64,000 nucleotides of DNA, from positions 1 to 64,000 of the forward strand of contig CAWINK010000003.1 of the NCBI GenBank assembly GCA_963837445.1, read 5' to 3'. A model generated the notes under the pieces. It saw only the letters and a list, made by a program, of their open reading frames with translations, was not told the DNA's origin and did no database searches. The position numbers and the translations under genes were made by a program. This DNA comes from JACVRW01 sp963837445. GTDB lineage: Bacteria; Actinomycetota; Thermoleophilia; Solirubrobacterales; Thermoleophilaceae. This document shows, one piece after another, positions 8,308 to 15,986 of this stretch. How positions within the stretch are numbered: position 1 is the first letter of the stretch; every line of letters starts with the position of its first letter.

Positions 8308-9291
8308 TTACAGGTCCCGGAAGGTGGCGAGCGCGGCCTGCACGACGTGCTCGTCGTGCGGGAACGCCGCCTGCTCGAGTGGCTTCGAATAGGGCATCGG
8401 AACGTCCGCGCCGGTCACGCGCTGAATGGGAGCGTCGAGCCAGTCGAAGGCCTGCTCCTGGATCAGGGCCGCCAGGTTCGCGCCCACGCCTCCGTGCGGC
8501 CAGCCCTCCTCCACGATCACCGCGCGGTTGGTCTTCTTGACCGAGTCGAGGATCGTGTCCAGGTCGAGCGGGCGCAGCGTGCGCGGATCGATCACCTCCG
8601 CGTTGATCTCGTGCTCGTCCGCGAGCACTTCCGCCGCCTTTCCGGCGGTTATCGCCATGCGCGAGATCCCGATGATGGTCACATCGTCGCCCTCGCGTCG
8701 GATGGCGGCCTCTCCGAAGCGCATCGGGCCGCCGTTCTCGGGCACCTCGCCGCGCTGGCCGTAGAGGGTCTCGTGCTCGATGAAGACCACCGGGTTGTCG
8801 TCGCGGATCGCGGCCTTCAGCAGGCCCTTGGCGTCCGCCGGCGTGCTCGGCGCGGCCACGAGCAGGCCGGGCACGTGCAGGTAGTAGGCCTCGAAGCAGT
8901 GCGAGTGGGTGGGCCCGAGCTGGTGGCCCGCGCCCTGCGGCATCCGCACCACGAGCGGCACCTTCGCCTGGCCGCCGAACATGTAGTGGATCGCCGCGGC
9001 GTGGTTCACGATCTGGTCCATCGCGAGCAGCGAGAAGTTGATCGTCATCAGCTCCACCACCGGGCGCAGGCCGAGCATCGCCGAGCCCACGCCCATGCCC
9101 ACGATCGTGTTCTCCGAGATCGGCGTGTCGCGCACGCGCTTCTCGCCGAACTCCTCGAGCAGGCCGGCGGTCACCTTGAAGGCCCCCTGGAACACGCCGA
9201 TGTCCTCGCCCATCAGGAAGACCTTCTCGTCCTCCTGCATCTCCTCGCGGAGCGCCTGGTTGAGCGCCTCGCGGTAGCGCATCACGGGCAC
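8308..9291 (-). CDS. 2-oxoacid dehydrogenase E1 component, beta subunit
   Basis: This is the 327-residue beta chain of the heterotetrameric thiamine-diphosphate E1. It shows the N-terminal MRYREALNQALREEM start, GEDIGVFQGAFKVT, SENTIVGMGVGSAMLGLRP, and a C-terminal transketolase-type domain with VIDPRTLRPLD and EEGWPHGGVGANLAA. With the alpha chain it decarboxylates pyruvate or a branched 2-oxoacid and acylates E2 lipoamide. GTG 9291 shares one base with the E1alpha stop (TAGTG). The gene ends nine bases before the E2 start, so coupling is expected. The substrate cannot be fixed from sequence; pyruvate is the default. Confidence 0.95.
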   Translation of the reverse strand: MPVMRYREALNQALREEMQEDEKVFLMGEDIGVFQGAFKVTAGLLEEFGEKRVRDTPISENTIVGMGVGSAMLGLRPVVELMTINFSLLAMDQIVNHAAAIHYMFGGQAKVPLVVRMPQGAGHQLGPTHSHCFEAYYLHVPGLLVAAPSTPADAKGLLKAAIRDDNPVVFIEHETLYGQRGEVPENGGPMRFGEAAIRREGDDVTIIGISRMAITAGKAAEVLADEHEINAEVIDPRTLRPLDLDTILDSVKKTNRAVIVEEGWPHGGVGANLAALIQEQAFDWLDAPIQRVTGADVPMPYSKPLEQAAFPHDEHVVQAALATFRDL

Positions 9292-10622
9292 TAGTCGGCG
9301 CCGCCCTCGGCCTCGGGCTCGTCTCCGGAGACCTCGCCCTCGCCCGCGTCGTCCTCGTCCTTCGACTGGCGGCGGTTGCGCGCCTCCTGATCCCCCACGT
9401 TGGCATAGGCGGCGCCGGCCTCAGCGAGCTGGTGAGGCAGCTCGCCGGCCTCGCGCTCGCGCTCGCCGCGGTGCACCTCGGGGGAGCGCTCGTCCACGGT
9501 CCACCAGCCGGGCGCGTCGCCCGTGTACACGTACACGTCGTCGTAGAGCGAGTCGAGGTCCGGGAACGGCGACTGGTCGGCGAAGCGGGTGGCCTCGTCC
9601 ACGGTCTCGATCGCCTTCTCGTCGAGCTCCTCGAACTGGTCCTGCGTGATCACGCCCTCGTCCACGAGGCGCTTGCCGAAGGCCTGGATCGGGTCGCGCC
9701 CGCGCCACTCCTCCACCTCGTCCTTCGAGCGGTACTCCTCGGGGTCGGCCATCGAGTGGCCGCGGAAGCGGTAGGTCACGGCCTCCACGAGCTGCGGCCT
9801 GCGCTCCTCGCGCGCGCAGCGCAGGGCCTCGGTCACCACGTCGTGAACGTCGAGCACGTCCATGCCGTCGCAGCGCACGCCGGGCACGCCGTAGCCCTCC
9901 GACTTGAGCGACAGGTCGGTGACCGCCGAGTGGCGGTGGAGCGCCGTGCCCATGCCGAACTGGTTGTTGATGATCACGAACACCACCGGCAGCTTCCAGA
10001 GCGCCGCGAGGTTCATCGTCTCGCCGAAGGTGCCCTGGTTCGTGGCGCCGTCGCCCATCATCGAGAGGATCGCGTCCTCGGTCTCCATGTAGTCGCACGC
10101 GAGCGCGACGCCCGCCGAGAGCGGCAGGCTGCCGCCCACGATCCCGTAGCCGCCGAGGAAGCGCCGCTCCATGTCGAAGAGGTGCATCGAGCCGCCGCGG
10201 CCCTTCGAGCAGCCGTCCACGCGCCCGAACAGCTCGGCCATCACCGTCTCCGGGGGCGTGCCGCGCGCGATCGCCTGGCCGTGCTCGCGGTAGGTCGACA
10301 TCAGGTAGTCGTTGTCGCGCATCGCCTGGGTGGCGCCCACGACCGTGGCCTCCTCGCCGATGCAGAGGTGGAGGAAGCCGCCGATCTTCGCCTTCGCGTA
10401 CATCTCGCCCGCGCGCTCCTCGAAGCGGCGGATGAGCAGCATCTTCTTGAGGACGGTGAGGCAGGTGTCCTTGTCCGGGAGGTCGTGCTTGACCTTCCCG
10501 AAGCCGATCTCCTCGAGGCCGGCTACCTCGGTCGGGTTCTGGTCGCCGTTGCCCTGGCCGTCCTTGCCCTCGTTCTTGCCCTGGGAACCGTCATCGGCCT
10601 GCGTGGCATCGCTGGTAGCCAT
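9291..10622 (-). CDS. Pyruvate/2-oxoacid dehydrogenase E1 component, alpha subunit
   Basis: This is the 443-residue alpha chain of the E1 heterotetramer. The ThDP site is GDGATNQGTFGETMNLAALW through INNQ (the GDG-x(n)-NN motif). The loop YRFRGHSMADPEEYRS corresponds to the phosphorylation-loop region of the family. The N-terminus is Asp/Gly/Asn-rich and the last 70 or so residues are an acidic, low-complexity extension. ATG 10622 is preferred. The frame is also open upstream to a GTG at 10814, adding about 64 residues with a hydrophobic stretch, which I regard as uncertain. It is the first gene of E1alpha-E1beta-E2. Confidence 0.95.
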   Translation of the reverse strand: MATSDATQADDGSQGKNEGKDGQGNGDQNPTEVAGLEEIGFGKVKHDLPDKDTCLTVLKKMLLIRRFEERAGEMYAKAKIGGFLHLCIGEEATVVGATQAMRDNDYLMSTYREHGQAIARGTPPETVMAELFGRVDGCSKGRGGSMHLFDMERRFLGGYGIVGGSLPLSAGVALACDYMETEDAILSMMGDGATNQGTFGETMNLAALWKLPVVFVIINNQFGMGTALHRHSAVTDLSLKSEGYGVPGVRCDGMDVLDVHDVVTEALRCAREERRPQLVEAVTYRFRGHSMADPEEYRSKDEVEEWRGRDPIQAFGKRLVDEGVITQDQFEELDEKAIETVDEATRFADQSPFPDLDSLYDDVYVYTGDAPGWWTVDERSPEVHRGEREREAGELPHQLAEAGAAYANVGDQEARNRRQSKDEDDAGEGEVSGDEPEAEGGAD

Positions 10623-10824
10623 CGGTCCGGAGAGTACCCACTGCCGACCCCGTTCAATATCGCTCACCCCCGATCGGGGGGCGTGGTCTCTCAGCCCGCG
10701 TGCGACTCTGGCTGCCCCCCGCGCGCCCAGCACCGTGACGAGGCCCGCACCCACCCCAGCGGCGATCAAAGGTGCGGCGCCGCCTCCGTGCTTTCGCGAG
10801 AATCGCCCACTCACACCCCCGACG
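10623..10824 (-). promoter_or_regulatory. E1alpha upstream region with a 14-bp GC palindrome
   Basis: These are the 202 bases between the DsbA-like gene and E1alpha. They contain the perfect palindrome CCCCCGATCGGGGG at 10667-10680, about 45 bases upstream of the E1alpha ATG, a good position for a dyad operator. The same interval is open in the E1alpha frame, so an N-terminally extended E1alpha or a small hydrophobic protein starting at GTG 10814 cannot be excluded. Confidence 0.4.
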
Positions 10825-11406
10825 TTACGCCTCAGCCAGGGCGGAAGCCGCCTCTTCGAGGCGATCGTCGCCGTAGAAGAGCTCGTCTCCGACGGCGATC
10901 GTCGGAACGCCGCGAACGCCGCGCTCGTAGGCCTCCTTGGTTGTGTCTCTGAGCTTGTCCTTCACCGACTGGGTCTCGATGGCCTTCAGCACCGCGTTCG
11001 GATGGAGCTCGCAGGCGGCGGCGGCGATGAGCACGTTGTCGACGTCCGAGAGATCCTTGCCGCCGGCGAAGGCCTGGCGGAAGGCGGCGAGGGAGAAGGC
11101 GACGGCGCGGCCGATGGAGGCGGCGAAGGTGGCGGCCCGCATGGCCTTGAGCGTGTTGGTCGGCCACTCGTCGGGCCAGCGGATCGGCATGAGGTCGTAC
11201 TCGGCGGCGCGGCGCTCGACCTCGGCCATGCCGGCCTCGCGCTCGTCGGTGACCGCCCAGGACTGGCCGCCGGTCTCCTGCCAGATGCCACCGAGAAGGA
11301 TCGGCTGCCAGACGGGAACGACCGGAAGGACCCGCTGCATCCTCTCCGCTGCGAGATAGGCATAGGGCGACCCAAGATCGAAGTAGAAGACCGGCTGCTC
11401 AGTCAC
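10825..11406 (-). CDS. DsbA-family / 2-hydroxychromene-2-carboxylate isomerase-like protein
   Basis: This is a 193-residue cytosolic thioredoxin-fold protein with a helical insertion, as in kappa-GST/HCCA isomerase relatives. It starts FYFDLGSPYAYLAAERM, where Ser13 replaces the CxxC of true DsbA oxidases. It ends with RGVRGVPTIAVGDELFYGDDR, the cis-Pro region and last strand of the fold. The role is probably glutathione- or thiol-dependent isomerisation or conjugation rather than disulfide formation. It sits on the minus strand between the pseudogene block and E1alpha, with 202 bases to the latter, so it may not be in the same transcript. Confidence 0.8.
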   Translation of the reverse strand: MTEQPVFYFDLGSPYAYLAAERMQRVLPVVPVWQPILLGGIWQETGGQSWAVTDEREAGMAEVERRAAEYDLMPIRWPDEWPTNTLKAMRAATFAASIGRAVAFSLAAFRQAFAGGKDLSDVDNVLIAAAACELHPNAVLKAIETQSVKDKLRDTTKEAYERGVRGVPTIAVGDELFYGDDRLEEAASALAEA

Positions 11407-11412
11407 GGAGCC

Positions 11413-12067
11413 CTAATTACTAGGCAAAGCGACGCAGCGGAAGGCGTGCTGCACGGCGAGGTAGACGCGGTCGTAGCTGACAACCCCATCCCCAGTTAGG
11501 ACGACCGCCTCGAGTTGGTCGAACGCGTTCAGCCCGTTGTCGGGGTTTCGGTAGACGCTGGAGGTCCATTCCCCTTGGTCGGCTGAGCGGTCCGCGCACA
11601 CGCGAAATCGGTCCAACTGCGCCATGGTCGGAAGGCCGCGACCGGCGTTGTCACAAGTGTTAATTGCGCCAAGAAAGCCATCGTCTGGCCGCGGGCGGTT
11701 CGCTCTATGCAGACGCCCGCCGTGCGACGGTGTCCGCAGGACAGCGAACGCGGAGGTCCGCGGCTGTTGCTCCGCCGACGCGCTCCGCATCGGCAGCCGG
11801 GGGACCCGGCCCAGCGCGCTCTCCTTGACGACCCCGCCCCCGAGGCCGTTCCGTCTTAGGTCGCGCGCCCTTAGCGGTCCGATCCCGGATGTCCCTGACT
11901 GCGCACGCTGTTGTTTCGCAGGTCCGACGCTGCGGAGGCTGTTGTTCACGACATCGCCGCTGTCGACGTCGGATCACGGCATATGACGTACCGCCCAGTG
12001 CGATGAACAGCGCGGCCGTGGCGGTGACGTTCGAGTAGGACAGGCGCTTTCGGAATGAACTCAGCAC
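11413..12067 (-). pseudogene. Frameshifted secreted-protein gene with LSYSNV N-terminal segment (pseudogene B)
   Basis: GTG at 12067 starts LSSFRKRLSYSNVTATAALF, then IALGGTSYAV, a signal-anchor-like start typical of secreted Thermoleophilia proteins. Soon after, about 11960, the meaningful frame is lost. A second frame gives DVVNNSLRS and LRARDLRRNGL, and a third, between them, gives SDLRNNSVRS, so at least two or three small indels fall within 100 bases. The 3' part (frame open 11949-11413) ends NAFDQLEAVVLTGDGVVSYD to HAFRCVALPSN and looks protein-like. No single frame covers the gene. It overlaps the end of the upstream pseudogene by 7 bases, as intact neighbours in an operon would. Function unknown. 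Confidence 0.65.
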
Positions 12068-14369
12068 AGCTCGGTACCTCGGTCGAGACTCGCAGAATCC
12101 TTGCAGGCGATGGGTAATCGCGGGCTCGCAGGGGCGATCAGGTCCCAAGTACCAACGACCTCGACGACGCGCGAGTTGCCGCTGATGAACGGGATAGCCG
12201 CCCTCGGCCGGAAGCCGAGCGCGGAATCGGTAGGTCACTCGGCCGACCGTGCCGCCGAAGCGATACGGGAAGTGCCAGCGGCCGTTGGGGCTCGCTCGAA
12301 CCGTGGAAAAGGTTCGCCAGCGGCCGCGGAAGTAGGCCTGCATCTCGACAAGCTTTCCCTTGCGCGGGCAGGGGGCGGGTGAGTCACTCGTCCCGTGAAG
12401 TAGGACCTGTTGCCCATTGAGCAGGCGCTGGCGATCGGGGCGGATCGACGTGTTGGCGGGCACGAGCGAGTCGTGAAGTCGGTGGTTGCCGATCCGATTC
12501 GCCTCGAACCGCCATACCGGAACAGAATGTCGCGGTTTCGAGTGGCCTTCACGACGTAATGGAACTTGCCGTCGGTTCCTGTGGTCGCAACGCCGACGGA
12601 GCTCAGCTCCGCCTGCCGGCCGCTTCTCAAGCGCTTCGATTGTCGCGCCGTCGATTGGTTGTCCATCAGCGTTTGCAAGGAAGCCAGTGAGGCGAACGAC
12701 GCGCCCGTGTCGCGCAACCACGCTGCTGTCGAGCCGCCGAATGCGCCGGCGGACGAGCCTTCTGTGTCCGTGGCGCTGCTCGACCTTACGACGGACGATC
12801 ACGCGCGGCACCCCTACGGCCAGCCGCGTGTCTATACGGGCGGGCAGTCGAAGCGTCGCAGCAGATCCGTCGGTGCGCCGCCCGGTGGAAGCCTCGTTGC
12901 CGGCCTGGTCGACCGCATGGGCTCCGAAACTCATAGGCCCCCCTTCGGAAGCGCTCGTCATCCACATGCGCGACCAGCAGGGAGCCCTCGCGCATCGGTC
13001 GCAAGACCATGCCAGGTGGCGGAGCCCCTGGCACGCATTTCGATTTCTCCGCTCGCAACGCCGGAGTGACGGTCGACCGCGTTGACGACGACACGCAACG
13101 GGTCGGCAGTGTCAGTCGGTTCGAACGTCAGCTGCGGCGGCTCCGGGTCGAAGCGAAGGGCGCCGCTGAGATAGCGGCGCTTTCCTCCCGGGCATTCCCA
13201 GCCGCGTCCTCCAGCCACACATGCAGGTGGTACTCGCCTGGCGCGGGGACGTTGAGCGCTGGCAATTCCTGAATGTCTCTGCCGTCGCGCCGACCGCTTG
13301 AGGACAGCTCCCATCGCGTCGTGCAGAGCTTCCAGTGAGCACGGACGACTGGCGCCGCATGTCCTCCTGGATTCGGTCCACGAGACGCGGAAGTCGTTAG
13401 TGCGTCGCCACCTATCCCCGCCAGCGACCTGCGGGGCGACAGGATCAGGGGCGCGTGTTGTCGACGCAGAACCTCGCGTGACGCCGATGACGGATTGCCA
13501 GCAGCGTCGATGGCTGAGACGGTCAAGGAGTGACGGCCATCGGGCAAGTCGCCGACGGCCGGACGCAGTTGAGGTGCGGTCGGTCCGGAGCATGGACTGG
13601 GCCTGCGCCAAGTTGCAGGAGAACGTACTCGGGTTGTGCCGCGTGGCCCGACTGCCGCTTCAATGCTCGCGGATGCCAGAGTTGTCCGCGCGCGGCGACC
13701 TCAAGGCGCGCTCCCCGCCACTGGCCCGCTCACCCACTGCCCGCTCGCCAACGGGCCACCCAACGAAATCGACGGCGGGATCGGGTCGTCCACCGTCACC
13801 TCCAGAACGTGAGCGTGCATCGTTGCCCCGGGATGACATTGGGGAGCGCCGCAGAAGACCAGTTGCTCCACGCGGGTCGTGCCCTCCGGCGCGGCGAACG
13901 TCATGGGCCAGCCTCGGTTGTCGAAAGCCGTCGAGTCGCAGTACTGGCCGTGCGGCAGTCCCATGATCGGCGCTCCGCTGGGCACCGCTCGGAGGAAGGT
14001 TGCCCAACGGCAGCTGTCCCGTGCCATCCGCCCCGCCCAGCGCACGTAGGTGATTGTCGCTCCCGGCGGTGCCGTGAAGACGTGGCCGGAGTGGTTGTAG
14101 CCCCCGTAAGTCGTGCCGATCAGGCGATTACTGACGCCCGCGGTCGAGCCGCCTCCGGTTGGGCAGGCTGCGTACGCATTCCCGGCGTTGCCAAACGGTG
14201 CCCACGCGGCGCTGCTGTATCCGAGCAGCGCTGCGGAGTCGCATGAGAAGACCGTGTACGGACGCGCCGCGGCAACGCTTGGCGCGCACAGAATGAGGAG
14301 GCTGCACGCTGCCACCACCAGCCCGCGCACGCCCGTCTGCCTTCGTGGGTTCGGTGACAAGTTGGTCAT
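12061..14369 (-). pseudogene. Large secreted Ig-like/Big-domain protein gene, riddled with frameshifts (pseudogene A)
   Basis: ATG 14369 begins a good signal peptide (GLVVAACSLLILCAPSVAAA) followed by RPYTVFSCDSAALLGYSSAA. That frame stops at about 13701. The protein-like sequence then hops among all three minus-strand frames: DNSGIREH, GDLPDGRHSLTVSAIDAAGN, WRRTNDFRVSWTE, PAPGEYHLHVWLEDAAGN, RFDPEPPQLTFEPTDTADPL, HVDDERFRRGAYEFR, ADGQPIDGATIEAL, KFHYVVKATRNRDILFRYGG, KLVEMQAYFRGRWRTFSTVR, and finally a frame ending RLPIACKDSASLDRGTELC with TGA at 12061. These segments are in the order expected of a roughly 770-residue secreted protein with repeated Ig-like domains. I count on the order of ten frame changes. 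It is not functional as read. Confidence 0.7.
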
Positions 14370-14577
14370 CTCTGCGCTAAGTCGCCCTGCGGCGGAGATC
14401 GCCCCCCGCTTAGGCGATGATCAGGAGTTCGGTCCTGTTCTGACCGGTGCCGCGTGCAGCCTAGCCCGGATCTCAGGCAACCCACCACAGACAACTGGTC
14501 AAGTTCCCGGTGGAATTGGCCGCTATTTGCGGGAATCCATCGACCGCTTGCGCGTCTCCAGCGCGGCAAGGGACTTC

Positions 14578-14922
14578 ATGGCCACCGGCGCGAGACCACA
14601 AGCCGCTAACACTTGGCGGAGGAAGGTGGAGCGCGCTAGGTATACCGACGAGCTGCTTGATGGGCGCATGGCTTTGATCGACGAGAGATTTGAGCGCGGG
14701 TTCGAAGAGATGGCTGCCATGCGCGCGGAGATGCGCGCCGGCTTTGCCGACATGCGCGCCGAGATCTCCGGGGTACGTGGCGACCTCTCCGGGGTGCGCG
14801 CCGACATCTCCGCCGTGCGCGCCGACCTCTCCGCGACTCAACGGCAGATGATCCAGATCGTCGCCGGACTTGCTATCGCCCTGCTCGGCGTTCTGACAGC
14901 GGCTATCGCCGCGGGCGCCTAG
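14578..14922 (+). CDS. Small heptad-repeat coiled-coil protein with C-terminal membrane anchor
   Basis: This is a 114-residue protein of unknown family. Residues about 30-55 are charged helix (MALIDERFERGFEEMAAMRA). About five seven-residue repeats follow, of the form R-A/G-D/E-I/L-S-G/A-V (VRGDLSG, VRADISA, VRADLSA), mirrored by 21-base DNA repeats near 14755-14840. The end is one hydrophobic helix (IVAGLAIALLGVLTAAIAAG). It should be a tail-anchored coiled coil. ATG 14578 has AAGGGA upstream; an in-frame ATG at 14668 is an alternative. It is the only plus-strand gene between minus-strand pseudogene A and the next minus-strand gene. Confidence 0.6.
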   Translation: MATGARPQAANTWRRKVERARYTDELLDGRMALIDERFERGFEEMAAMRAEMRAGFADMRAEISGVRGDLSGVRADISAVRADLSATQRQMIQIVAGLAIALLGVLTAAIAAGA

Positions 14923-15273
14923 CCCAGGGCGGCGGACTCGCGGCCGCCTGCCGTGGTGCCAGCGGAAATGCCGTTGGCGAGCGCGGCCCGGCGGTCTTCG
15001 CTGCCGTAACGGAGGAGACGGGCCGGCTGCTTGGCGCACAGACATCGAATCTGATGTGCCTTTCGTGGAAAGCGGTCCGGGCTGCACTCTTTGGCCATGA
15101 CGGACTTGAATCGCACGCTTGCGCAGATCGATGTGGCCCTCGAGGAGCTCACCCGGGAGGTACGCGGCCTCCGGGCGGACTAAGTCGTGTTGATCTTCAT
15201 TGGCGTCGCGGCAGCCGAAGCCATCCACACCCTGAGGGCTCTCCGCTAGAGCACTTGCCGATACCGGACGGTG
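14923..15273 (+). other. Gap with a nonsense-split mini coiled-coil + membrane ORF
   Basis: The gap has no full-length gene. At 15097-15183 an ATG frame encodes 28 amphipathic residues (MTDLNRTLAQIDVALEELTR and eight more, ending LRAD) and stops at TAA. The same frame resumes with hydrophobic VVLIFIGVAAAEAI and a short basic tail to TAG at 15249. Coiled coil then membrane helix is the layout of the gene just upstream, so this may be a related mini-gene broken by one nonsense codon. It is too short to be sure. I see nothing else in the gap. Confidence 0.3.
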
Positions 15274-15942
15274 CTAGCCCGGGGCTACCGGCGCCTCTAG
15301 GCGCTGCGTCCCTCTGGTCCCGTCAGCGTTCTCCCACACCGCCGTCACCGCGTCCGCGGGCAGATCTACGACGGCCGCGTTACCGCGAGTGTCCGCCGTG
15401 ACCGGCGCGCCGTTCGCCGTCACAATTTCCACCTCGTTGACACCGTCACGCGCGAGCACGAATGCTTGCCGGACTGGTGCCCCGGTGCTTGGATCCTCGG
15501 CGAGGAATCTGGTTCCCACGACCGCCCCCTGTCGCGCAAGGATGTCGGTGGGGATGCAGCCACCCGACCATGCGTGCGAAAGGCACACCGAGTCGGTTGC
15601 CGGCCAAACGTAAATCGCCCTGCCGTTGGCGGCTCCCAATCTCCGCGCTAGAGCTGGGCTCTCGCCAGGCTGCCGGTCCCCAGTCTCGATCGCCGCGTCT
15701 GGGTCGCCTGGCAGGCGATCGCTCGAGTCCTGCTCTCGCCGAAAGGCCGCGATCAGCTGCGGCAACTCTGGGGCGATGCGGCCAACGGGGTCGCTACCGG
15801 CGGAGGGTCGGGGAGCACTCTCGTCGTCCGCTACCGCGATGGACAACGCGGCACCGGACACGATCAGGACCGCGGCTACCGCCGCCACGCCAAATGCCTT
15901 GCTCGCGCCAATGCTCAACATCCATTGAGCAGTATCGCACAT
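15274..15942 (-). CDS. Hypothetical membrane-anchored/secreted protein
   Basis: This is a 222-residue protein I do not recognise. An N-terminal hydrophobic segment (FGVAAVAAVLIVSGAALSIA, about 18-37) acts as signal or anchor. A Pro/Asp-rich spacer follows, then a domain with two cysteines (VCLSHAWSGGC) and a beta-rich C-terminus (VEIVTANGAPV, AVTAVWENADG). ATG 15942 or in-frame ATG 15924 could start it; neither has a clear ribosome site. Unlike the two pseudogenes downstream it is open throughout. It lies between lpd and the decayed block. Confidence 0.6.
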   Translation of the reverse strand: MCDTAQWMLSIGASKAFGVAAVAAVLIVSGAALSIAVADDESAPRPSAGSDPVGRIAPELPQLIAAFRREQDSSDRLPGDPDAAIETGDRQPGESPALARRLGAANGRAIYVWPATDSVCLSHAWSGGCIPTDILARQGAVVGTRFLAEDPSTGAPVRQAFVLARDGVNEVEIVTANGAPVTADTRGNAAVVDLPADAVTAVWENADGTRGTQRLEAPVAPG

Positions 15943-15986
15943 AGAGTTCTGCCGCGCGAAAAATCCTTAAGCGATCTATGTGAGAC

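Noticed and set aside
10825..11406. Classical DsbA disulfide oxidase
   Set aside because: There is no CxxC motif and no signal peptide; the active-site position is Ser.
10312..11499. A 395-codon plus-strand frame over E1alpha and the DsbA-like gene
   Set aside because: It crosses two well-supported minus-strand genes and has shadow composition.
11407..15986. Prophage or integrative element
   Set aside because: No integrase, transposase, terminal repeats or tRNA attachment site is visible; the block is better described as decayed secreted-protein genes.
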